Assembly: GCF_032250955.1 (NCBI RefSeq)
Contig: NZ_JAVVES010000035.1
Location: forward strand, 1-26,716
DNA from: Sulfuriflexus sp032250955
GTDB taxonomy: Bacteria > Pseudomonadota > Gammaproteobacteria > AKS1
Direction of reading: 5' to 3'
DNA: 26,716 bases
Shown one piece after another: positions 16,424 through 22,220 of this stretch. Numbering within the stretch: the first letter of the stretch is position 1; each line of letters opens with the position of its first letter. The translations under genes were made by a program, and so were the position numbers. The notes under the pieces were generated by a model. The model was not told the origin of the DNA, ran no database searches, and saw only the letters and a program-made list of their open reading frames with translations.

Positions 16424-16846
16424 TTACTGGCCCAGGCTCAGGACGCGCATCAACAACTGTTTGGAGGTATTCATCACTTCCACATTCGACTGGTAGGAGC
16501 GTGATGCTGAAATCATATTGGCCATTTCTTCAACGGCGTTCACATTCGGCAGCCAGATATAACCCTGCTCATCCGCCATCGGGTGTTCCGGCTGGTATTG
16601 CTGGCGCGGCGCGGCCTCGCTTTCAAGAACCTGCCTGACCTGCACACCCATGCTTGCCGAATCACCCGAGCCGGTCATGGCGTCATTAAAAATTGTCTCG
16701 AACTGCGGCATGCGGGCCCGGTAGGTATCTTCGGCGCTGCCACTGACGGTTTCGGCATTGGCCAGGTTCGAGGCCACGGTGTTCAGGCGCACGGTTTGCG
16801 CGCTCAGGGCAGAACCGGCGATATCAAAGTTTCCGAGTAAGGACAT
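16424..16846 (-). CDS. flgC: Flagellar proximal rod protein FlgC
   Basis: Proximal rod subunit. Signature ALSAQTVRLNTVASNLANAE near the N terminus and VEEMANMISASRSYQSNVEV at the C terminus. Length is 140 residues (E. coli 134). The gene starts three bases after flgB, and its GGGGAG ribosome site lies in the last codons of flgB, so translation is probably coupled. Confidence 0.97.
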   Translation of the reverse strand: MSLLGNFDIAGSALSAQTVRLNTVASNLANAETVSGSAEDTYRARMPQFETIFNDAMTGSGDSASMGVQVRQVLESEAAPRQQYQPEHPMADEQGYIWLPNVNAVEEMANMISASRSYQSNVEVMNTSKQLLMRVLSLGQ

Positions 16847-16849
16847 GGC

Positions 16850-17257
16850 TTATTCTCCCCTCAGTGCAGTCATCAGGCCCTGTACACGACCGGTGACAAA
16901 ACGCAGACTGGCCATGTAGCGCATGGCGTTATCGGTAAAGGCGGCCTGCTCGACCTGCACGTCGACGGTGTTGCCATCCAGTGAAGGTTGCAAGGGGGTG
17001 CGGTAGAGGGTCTCGGCAGACCAGTCGCCTTCGTTGCCAGACACACCAAAATGCTTCTCGTGGGTGGCCTGCAGATGCCGGGCCTTGCCAAGCCCCGCTT
17101 CGGCCTGCCCCAGCGCACTGCGGAAGTCGATATCACGAGCCTTGTAATCCGGTGTGTCGGCGTTAGCCAGGTTCGAGGCCAGGACGCTGCTGCGCTGGGC
17201 ATACAGGCTCAAGGCCCTGGTATGAACCCCGAATGCATTGTCAAAACTCAGTATCAT
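16850..17257 (-). CDS. flgB: Flagellar proximal rod protein FlgB
   Basis: First gene of the rod-hook operon. N-terminal signature RSSVLASNLANADTPDYKAR followed by DIDF; the C terminus has AFTDNAMRYMASLRFVTGRV, where the FlgB family usually carries the NxxRY pattern. Length is 135 residues (E. coli 138). GGAG lies eight bases before the ATG. A sigma-54 promoter lies 38-53 bases upstream. Confidence 0.96.
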   Translation of the reverse strand: MILSFDNAFGVHTRALSLYAQRSSVLASNLANADTPDYKARDIDFRSALGQAEAGLGKARHLQATHEKHFGVSGNEGDWSAETLYRTPLQPSLDGNTVDVQVEQAAFTDNAMRYMASLRFVTGRVQGLMTALRGE

Positions 17258-17268
17258 GTGTTGCTCCG

Positions 17269-17289
17269 CTGTGTGTTGTCTTCACACAG
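17269..17289. promoter_or_regulatory. CTGTGTG-N7-CACACAG dyad at the flgB transcript start
   Basis: A perfect 7-bp inverted repeat with a 7-base centre, between the sigma-54 -12 element and the flgB ribosome site. The expected transcript start (about 17284) falls inside one arm, so it is more likely a DNA site than an RNA hairpin. Confidence 0.4.
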
Positions 17290-17294
17290 ACAGG

Positions 17295-17310
17295 AGCAAA
17301 CGTCGTGCCA
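17295..17310 (-). promoter_or_regulatory. Sigma-54 promoter for flgB operon
   Basis: On the minus strand TGGCAC, five bases, TTGCT: full match to TGGCAC-N5-TTGCW with GG and GC 10 bases apart. Expected start near 17284, leader about 27 bases. It drives flgBCDEFGH and perhaps beyond. Confidence 0.87.
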
Positions 17311-17406
17311 AGTTTGGTTTTATTATTATTTACAGTTAGTTAGGAAGGATCACCCGGGCATCCAGACGGTGCGGGTGGCAAGCTTGTGCCTATAGGCGGC
17401 AAAAGA

Positions 17407-17571
17407 AATTGATGATTGCTGAATGATGATTGATGATTTTTGTATTCCCCGCTGATAATCATTCAGCGCTTTCTTACTACGGGATCCCAGGATCAAAATA
17501 GAGACTCATGAAACGGATGCTACCAATGAGCCTTCTATCGATCATCAATCATCATTCAGCAATCATCAATT
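17407..17571. repeat. 31-base perfect inverted repeat (17407-17437 / 17541-17571)
   Basis: The arm at 17407-17437 (core gattgctgaatgatgattga) is the exact reverse complement of 17541-17571, with a 103-base centre. A third, one-mismatch copy of the second arm is at about 17741-17770, against the cheR stop codon. The sequence is a low-complexity run built from atcatca/tgatgat units. Confidence 0.75.
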
Positions 17572-17587
17572 AACCTTTAAGTCTGTA
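17476..17587. repeat. Direct repeat copy A: duplicated cheR tail region
   Basis: About 112 bases closely matching copy B (17674-17786), offset about 199 bases. Shared landmarks are actacg, gatcaaaat, a perfect 22-base stretch beginning agagactcatg, and the atcatca run. Read on the minus strand, its end encodes Tyr-Arg-Leu-Lys-Gly-stop, the same last five residues as cheR, with different synonymous codons. There is no cheR body attached to it, so it is a remnant. Confidence 0.85.
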
Positions 17588-17671
17588 GGGCAGATTAGGA
17601 GTGAAACGACGTAATCCGACGCCGATATCAACATGGGCACGTCGGATTACGCGCCTCCGCGCTAATCCTAC
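17585..17671. repeat. Twin-hairpin TCGGATTA repeat, copy 2
   Basis: Bounded by GTAGG (17585-17589) and CCTAC (17667-17671). The first hairpin is decayed (gattagg ... gtaatccgac); the second pairs CGGATTA (17643-17649) with TAATCC (17663-17668), with inner GCG/CGC. The spacer has aacatgggc before GTCGGATTA, as in copy 1. It lies exactly between the two direct-repeat copies. Confidence 0.75.
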
Positions 17672-17673
17672 AA

Positions 17674-17786
17674 ACTACGATTTCCCGGGATCAAAATTAG
17701 AGACTCATGAAACGGATGCTACCATTGAGCGTTTTAGCATTCATCAATCATCATTCCGCAATCATCAATTAACCCTTGAGTCGGTA
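17674..17786. repeat. Direct repeat copy B: cheR tail region
   Basis: Partner of copy A. It contains the true last five codons and stop of cheR plus about 95 bases of downstream sequence. It begins two bases after the twin-hairpin repeat. Confidence 0.85.
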
Positions 17787-18602
17787 ATACACCGCGCCGC
17801 CACTGCGGATCATGTCGAACATGTCGCTGTGCCCGGCGAGGGATTCAGATGAGCCGAGGAACAAATAGCCGCGGGGGTTCAGGGCCCTGGCCAGGCGGCC
17901 AATGATGTCCCGCTTCAGGTCGGCGGAGAAATAAATCAGCACGTTTCGGCAAAAGATGATGTCGAACTTGCCGAGGGAGAGGTAGCTTTGCATCAGGTTG
18001 AGTTCGGTGAAGCGTACCCGCTCACGGATTTCCTTGCGCAGCTCCCACTGCCGGTTACCCAGGTCGCGAAAATAACGCAGTTTGCGTTCCTCTGACATAC
18101 CACGGGCCAGGGACATATTGTCATAGGTCGCGGCTCTGGCTTGTTCCAGTACGGTTTTTGAAATGTCCGTGGCCAGAATTTCCACCCCCCTGGCCAGCTT
18201 GCCGGGGTTAGCCATGCCATATTCTTGCGCGACCATGCTCATGGTGTATGGCTCTTGCCCGCTTGAGCAGGCCGCCGACCAGATCTTCAGGGGGCGACTC
18301 CGTTCCCTGGATAACTCAGGAAAAATATCGTTGCGCAGGATATCGAAGGGGTGGCTGTCGCGAAACCAGAGTGTCTCGTTGGTCGTCATGGCATCGATAA
18401 TACGGACTTGTAGCGATTTCCCTCCGGCAGATCCCATCCGCTTGACCAGTTCACTGAGGCTCGGGATGTTCAGCTCGTCCATGAGCCGCTGCAGGCGGCT
18501 GGTAACCAGATAGTGCTTGTTTTCGCCCAGCACAATACCGCATGCGTCTTCGAGGAAGTCACTAAAAAGCCTGTATTCTTCGGGAGAAATTGCCTTGCTC
18601 AA
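17769..18602 (-). CDS. cheR: Chemoreceptor methyltransferase CheR
   Basis: Transfers methyl groups from S-adenosylmethionine to glutamates on chemoreceptors. The N-terminal helical domain spans about residues 5-75. The catalytic domain has the SAM motif AACSSGQEPYTMSM, then LATDISKTVLEQAR and FDIIFCRNVLIYF, ending with the LFLGSSESL motif. Length is 277 residues (Salmonella 288). The only usable start is a TTG at 18600-18602: an in-frame stop lies six codons upstream, the next ATG is deep inside the N-terminal domain, and AGGTG lies eight bases before the TTG. No C-terminal receptor-binding pentapeptide is visible. It lies downstream of cheV, with which it is probably co-transcribed. Confidence 0.96.
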   Translation of the reverse strand: MSKAISPEEYRLFSDFLEDACGIVLGENKHYLVTSRLQRLMDELNIPSLSELVKRMGSAGGKSLQVRIIDAMTTNETLWFRDSHPFDILRNDIFPELSRERSRPLKIWSAACSSGQEPYTMSMVAQEYGMANPGKLARGVEILATDISKTVLEQARAATYDNMSLARGMSEERKLRYFRDLGNRQWELRKEIRERVRFTELNLMQSYLSLGKFDIIFCRNVLIYFSADLKRDIIGRLARALNPRGYLFLGSSESLAGHSDMFDMIRSGGAVYYRLKG

Positions 18603-18713
18603 GACCGGTACACCTGATTAACGAATAAACCTGGGGCGACAGGATACCGTAATTAAAGGCTTAATACCCTTGCTGGCACACTTTTCAGACATAAAATCTG
18701 TAGCGAACGGGGT

Positions 18714-19655
18714 TTAACCCGTTGCCTCTACCTCTGATTCACAACCAAGTTGCTCAAGGACAAAATTGGCGAGGTCGTCCGCATTGAATTTGGCAATAAA
18801 CCGATCGGCGCCCACGCTCTTGACCATCGACTCGTTAAAGACGCCACTTAATGATGTATGCAAGACGATAAACAGGTCTTTCAGGCGGTCGTCCTTGCGC
18901 ACGGAGGAGGTCAGGGTATAACCGTCCATTTCCGGCATTTCCACATCCGAGATCAGCATATCGAGCTGCAGCTTAATAGGACCTGTGCTGGCCATTTCCT
19001 TGAGCATGTCCAGGGCCTGTCTGCCATCGTTGGCGATAATGCATTCGATACCCAATTGCTCAAGGGTACGTCGGATCTGGTTTCGGGCGACGCTCGAATC
19101 ATCCACCACCATGATGCGCTTGCCGCGTTGCATGCCCGCCTGGTCGCTGTCCAGAATATTGTTGGAAACAACCAGGGTCTCGCCAATGACCTCGGCCAGT
19201 ACCTTTTCCACATCGATGATCTCGACGATTTCACCCTCCACACGCGTGACGGCGGTCAGGTAATGCTGCTTGCCCGCAACCTTGGGTGCCGGCAGGACCT
19301 CTTCCCAGTTAAGGTTGATAATGCGATCCACCCCACCGACGAGAAACCCCTGCACCTTGCGGTTAAACTCGCTGACAATGACGTAGGCATTGTCGCGATC
19401 CTCGATTGCCGAGCGGCCGATGGCAAGGCTCAAATCGATAACGGGTATCGTCCGGCCGCGCATGTTCGCCACCCCGCTGATAACCGGGTTTGACCTGGGC
19501 ATGTGATTGAGTGGCGGACACTGAATCACCTCCTGGATCTTGAATACATTAATGCCGAAGATCTGGCGACCCTTGAGTTTGAAGAGTAATAACTCAAGGC
19601 GATTCTGCCCGGCCAGGCGGGTACGTTGATCGACTGCGTCTAATACACCTGCCAT
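18714..19655 (-). CDS. cheV: Chemotaxis coupling protein CheV
   Basis: A CheW-like scaffold fused to a receiver domain, linking receptors to the kinase CheA and allowing phosphorylation-dependent adaptation. Residues about 15-160 are the CheW domain (LLLFKLKGRQIFGINVFKIQ; NMRGRTIPVIDLS). Residues about 179-303 are the receiver: acid pair D185/D186 in VVDDSS, phospho-acceptor D237 in ISDVEMPEMDGY, T267 and K289. All key residues are present. Length is 313 residues. AGGAG lies six bases before the ATG. A sigma-28-type promoter precedes it, back to back with the flgA promoter. A small palindrome (AACGGG/CCCGTT) covers its stop codon. Confidence 0.97.
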   Translation of the reverse strand: MAGVLDAVDQRTRLAGQNRLELLLFKLKGRQIFGINVFKIQEVIQCPPLNHMPRSNPVISGVANMRGRTIPVIDLSLAIGRSAIEDRDNAYVIVSEFNRKVQGFLVGGVDRIINLNWEEVLPAPKVAGKQHYLTAVTRVEGEIVEIIDVEKVLAEVIGETLVVSNNILDSDQAGMQRGKRIMVVDDSSVARNQIRRTLEQLGIECIIANDGRQALDMLKEMASTGPIKLQLDMLISDVEMPEMDGYTLTSSVRKDDRLKDLFIVLHTSLSGVFNESMVKSVGADRFIAKFNADDLANFVLEQLGCESEVEATG

Positions 19656-19695
19656 GTTCTACTCCTGATTGCCTGCATCACTAACGACTTACCCG

Positions 19696-19722
19696 CTATC
19701 GGCAGGAGATGGCATAACTTGA
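19696..19722 (-). promoter_or_regulatory. Sigma-28 (FliA)-type promoter for cheV-cheR
   Basis: On the minus strand: -35 TCAAGTTA (19715-19722), an 11-base spacer, then -10 GCCGATAG (19696-19703). The spacing is exact and 13 of 16 positions match the consensus. Expected leader about 35 bases. Confidence 0.7.
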
Positions 19723-19734
19723 ATCCTTAAAACC

Positions 19735-19750
19735 CGGCACAGGACTTGCA
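19735..19750 (+). promoter_or_regulatory. Sigma-54 promoter for flgA
   Basis: CGGCAC, five bases, TTGCA, with GG and GC 10 bases apart; one mismatch to TGGCAC-N5-TTGCA. Expected start near 19759, about 28 bases before the chosen flgA ATG. It faces away from the cheV promoter, with 12 bases between the two core elements. Confidence 0.82.
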
Positions 19751-19786
19751 TCAACATGTAACAGAATGCACATGACGAGAGACTCT

Positions 19787-20530
19787 ATGCCAATGAACAA
19801 GCACTTAGCCTTGCTGAGGAACAGTTGCCGCCGAGGGATCAGGCAAATCCTTGCCGCCACTTTTCTGTTTGCGGCAAGCCTCGGCACGGCGGCGGAGATC
19901 CAGGCATTGGACGATATCCGCAGCCAGGCGGAGGAATTTGTCATCAGCCGCCTGAATCTGGACCCGGCCGACCTCGATGTGCAAGCGGACCCTCTTGATG
20001 TTCGTCTCCGCCTTGCAAAATGTACTGATAAAACAGAAGCTTATATTCAGGACGGGCAGCGTCTGACAAGCCGGGTTGCTGTCGGCATTCGTTGCCTCGA
20101 TAACACCAGTCGCTGGTCGATCTTTGTCCCGGTCAGCATTACCCACTATGCCCGGGTGGTGGTATCGGCGCGCCACCTGCCGCGTGGGCAAGCCATTAAT
20201 AAGGATGACATCACACTCGAGCGCCGTGCCATTACACGCCTGCATGGCCAATACCTGACGCAGGCTGCTGAAGTGGTTGGCCAGCTGCCCAAACAACGGC
20301 TGGAGAAAGGCAAAATTGTCTCGCCACGCATGCTCAAGCGACAAAACCTGGTCAAACGCGGACAAAACGTCATTATTTTGGCGGAGAAATCGCTTATTCA
20401 GGTGCGCAGCAAGGGTGTCGCACTGGCAAATGGCCAGATTGGCGAGAGAATTCGGGTTCGCAATACCGTGACAAAAAAAATAGTAGAAGGAACAGTGACT
20501 TCTGATGGGTATGTAAAAATATTGCTCTAG
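19787..20530 (+). CDS. flgA: Flagellar P-ring assembly chaperone FlgA
   Basis: A periplasmic chaperone that assists FlgI polymerisation into the P-ring. I chose the ATG at 19787: GAGAG lies five bases upstream, and earlier ATGs (19766, 19772) fall too close to the expected transcript start. This gives a signal peptide (basic NKHLALLRNSCRRGIR, then hydrophobic ILAATFLFAASLG, cleavage after TAA). The C-terminal SAF-type region is clear: RHLPRGQAINKDDITLERRA, then VGQLPKQRLEKGKIV and GERIRVRNTVTKKIVEGTV. Length is 247 residues with this start (E. coli 219). Confidence 0.94.
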   Translation: MPMNKHLALLRNSCRRGIRQILAATFLFAASLGTAAEIQALDDIRSQAEEFVISRLNLDPADLDVQADPLDVRLRLAKCTDKTEAYIQDGQRLTSRVAVGIRCLDNTSRWSIFVPVSITHYARVVVSARHLPRGQAINKDDITLERRAITRLHGQYLTQAAEVVGQLPKQRLEKGKIVSPRMLKRQNLVKRGQNVIILAEKSLIQVRSKGVALANGQIGERIRVRNTVTKKIVEGTVTSDGYVKILL

Positions 20531-20555
20531 ACGGCAACTTTTTGACTAGAATACC

Positions 20556-20582
20556 TAAAGATTTATCACGCCTGTCCGATAA
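20556..20582 (+). promoter_or_regulatory. Sigma-28 (FliA) promoter for flgMN
   Basis: -35 TAAAGATT (20556-20563), an 11-base spacer, -10 TCCGATAA (20575-20582); two mismatches to the consensus. It would make FlgM, the inhibitor of sigma-28, itself sigma-28-dependent, the feedback known in Salmonella. Expected start near 20590, leader about 25 bases. Confidence 0.85.
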
Positions 20583-20593
20583 AGAGGACAGAA

Positions 20594-20611
20594 ATGAAAA
20601 AACTGGAGTAG
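20594..20611 (+). other. Possible 5-codon leader frame before flgM
   Basis: ATG at 20594 with GAGG six bases upstream opens MKKLE-stop; its final codons (ctggag-tag) contain the GGAG ribosome site of flgM. It may be chance, but the arrangement could couple or delay flgM initiation. The expected sigma-28 start (about 20590) leaves a leader too short to include the GAGG, which weakens the idea. Confidence 0.12.
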
Positions 20612-20615
20612 CAGT

Positions 20616-20936
20616 ATGGCAATTGAAATTACTGGTCAGAACGGCAATGGCAAGATCCTCAGCTCGCGAACCGAGCGCCCCGAGGGCAATGTCTCCCGTG
20701 ACGAGGCCACCGCCGCGCAACAGGAAACCGGCCGCTCATCCACGGCCGATACCGTCAGCCTGACCAACACCTCTGCGCAACTGCGCAGCCTGGAGAATAC
20801 CCTGGCGGAATTGCCGGTGGTCGATAGCCAGCGTGTCGAGAGCATCAAGCAGGCCCTTGCCGATGGCAGTTATGAAATCGATGCCCAACGTATTGCTGAC
20901 AAGCTCATCAGCTTCGAAAGCAGCCTTAGCCGCTGA
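20616..20936 (+). CDS. flgM: Anti-sigma-28 factor FlgM
   Basis: Binds and holds FliA inactive until the hook-basal body is finished, then is exported. The N-terminal half is polar and low in hydrophobics (disordered), as expected for export. The C-terminal half has the family pattern TVSLTNTSAQLRSLE, then VESIKQALADGSYEIDAQRI followed by ADKLISFE. Length is 106 residues (Salmonella 97). GGAG lies seven bases before the ATG. It follows flgA by 85 bases with its own sigma-28 promoter, and precedes flgN by 17 bases. Confidence 0.95.
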   Translation: MAIEITGQNGNGKILSSRTERPEGNVSRDEATAAQQETGRSSTADTVSLTNTSAQLRSLENTLAELPVVDSQRVESIKQALADGSYEIDAQRIADKLISFESSLSR

Positions 20937-20953
20937 ATCACTTCACTGGTTCC

Positions 20954-21436
20954 ATGATGACAAATAGCCCCTATATAAAGGTTTGCCTCGAAGACGAACT
21001 CAAATACGCCGAGACACTGCTCAGCTTGCTTGCAGCAGAACGTCAGGCACTCTCGGCAAACAATGCCAATGAGCTTGAAAACCTGGCCGCCCAGAAACGG
21101 GAGGTGGCCGAACAGCTTGAGACCAGTGCCGGACGCCGCAGCCGCTACCTGCTTGAAACAAGCGGTATGACAACAGCGGATATGCGCGACTATATCGATA
21201 GCCTGCCCGCCACCGAAAATGCACAGCAGTTAAACACCTTATGGGAACAACTGCTCACCTTGCTCGGTAAGTGCCGCGAAGAGAATCGCCTCAATGGCGG
21301 CATCCTTGAGAGTTCACAACGCTCCATCAAGCAAGCCATTGCCCTGCTTCAGGGTCAGGGACAAGCTGGTGAGCTTTACGGCCGTGCCGGTAAAACCGTC
21401 TCTGGTGTCTCCGGGCATTCCCTTACCCGCGCCTGA
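20954..21436 (+). CDS. flgN: Flagellar chaperone FlgN
   Basis: A cytosolic export chaperone for the junction proteins FlgK and FlgL. The 160-residue protein is mostly helical and charged (LEDELKYAETLLSLLAAERQ; ENLAAQKREVAEQLE; ENRLNGGILESSQRSIKQAI), which is the FlgN pattern, and it sits in the standard flgM-flgN order. There are two adjacent ATGs (20954, 20957) and neither has a good ribosome site, suggesting coupling to flgM. Length is slightly above the enteric 138-140. Confidence 0.92.
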   Translation: MMTNSPYIKVCLEDELKYAETLLSLLAAERQALSANNANELENLAAQKREVAEQLETSAGRRSRYLLETSGMTTADMRDYIDSLPATENAQQLNTLWEQLLTLLGKCREENRLNGGILESSQRSIKQAIALLQGQGQAGELYGRAGKTVSGVSGHSLTRA

Positions 21437-21467
21437 AATCCAGACAGTAAGAACCAAAAAGTCGTGC

Positions 21468-21488
21468 TACAGTAGCCTCGTTACTGTA
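21468..21488. promoter_or_regulatory. TACAGTA-N7-TACTGTA dyad before flgZ
   Basis: A perfect 7-bp inverted repeat with a 7-base centre, ending 14 bases before the flgZ ATG. There is no following T-run, so it is not a typical intrinsic terminator. An operator or a leader hairpin occluding the weak flgZ ribosome site are both possible. Confidence 0.4.
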
Positions 21489-21502
21489 TTCGAAATTGTG
21501 AT

Positions 21503-22219
21503 ATGACTGAAAGCAATAATATAGAGCGCATTACCCAGCCCGAAATCATCACCGGCTATCTGTCACGTTTATTGCGCGGACACATACTGCTGGGCATCAG
21601 TATTCCCGGCAGCAGCCGATCTTATAACAGTATCATCATTGATATAGACGGCGACAGGCAGACCATGTTGCTCGATGCCCTGCATCCGGAGAGCGGCCAT
21701 GAAGCGGTGATGAAACTCAGGGAGTTTGCGGTTACCGCGCACCATGACGGCATCCGGCTCGGCTTCAAGGGCTACATAAAAGAACTCGTGAATGACGCCG
21801 GCAAGCCGGCGTATCTGGTGGGCTACCCGGCGGCGCTTATTTATCATCAGCAAAGGGCTGCCTATCGTGCGGCCGTCAGCATGGGCGACCAGGTTGGCAT
21901 TAAGATTCGCAGTGCGGATAACAAAACCGTTCCCGGGCTAATCACCGATATCTCCCTGGGGGGACTCGGCCTGCAATTTGAGCAGAAACACGCCTTGCCG
22001 TTCAGCAATGGTATGCTGCTACCTTCCTGTCAATTCAGTACCCCTGGCAAGCCGGAGTTTGAATGTGCACTGGAGGTTCGTAATATCAGACAGGACGACA
22101 ACAACCGCTTCGTGCAGGTAGGCACCCGCTTTATAAAACTGGACAAGCAGGAAGAACGCCAAATCCAGCGCTTTGTCGTGCAACTGGAACGCGAGATGAT
22201 TAAACGCAGTCAGCGTTAG
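21503..22219 (+). CDS. flgZ: PilZ-domain flagellar brake protein FlgZ (YcgR-like)
   Basis: A c-di-GMP receptor that slows or biases the flagellar motor. The N-terminal YcgR-type domain covers about residues 10-110. The PilZ domain follows, with the c-di-GMP motif intact: RxxxR as R118-AAY-R122 and DxSxxG as D149-I-S151-L-G-G154. Length is 238 residues (E. coli YcgR 244). It follows flgN by 66 bases, the same order as in Pseudomonas. The ribosome site is weak (gtgat before the ATG). Its stop codon ends one base from the convergent RND gene. Confidence 0.93.
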   Translation: MTESNNIERITQPEIITGYLSRLLRGHILLGISIPGSSRSYNSIIIDIDGDRQTMLLDALHPESGHEAVMKLREFAVTAHHDGIRLGFKGYIKELVNDAGKPAYLVGYPAALIYHQQRAAYRAAVSMGDQVGIKIRSADNKTVPGLITDISLGGLGLQFEQKHALPFSNGMLLPSCQFSTPGKPEFECALEVRNIRQDDNNRFVQVGTRFIKLDKQEERQIQRFVVQLEREMIKRSQR

Positions 22220-22220
22220 G

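Larger units (their letters stand above)
17258..17768. other. Gene-free, repeat-rich interval between cheR and flgB
   Basis: This interval of 511 bases has no credible gene. From the flgB side it holds a dyad (17269-17289), the sigma-54 promoter (17295-17310), a CACCCG/CGGGTG hairpin near 17351-17377, a GCCTATAGGC palindrome (17388-17397), a 31-base inverted repeat, and two direct copies of the cheR 3' tail region surrounding a twin-hairpin repeat. Enhancer sites for an RpoN activator of flgB would be expected here but I cannot identify them. Confidence 0.7.

Noticed and set aside
17407..17786. Insertion sequence remnant
   Set aside because: No transposase-like coding is present, and the direct repeats are about 112 bases and include part of cheR, unlike a target-site duplication.
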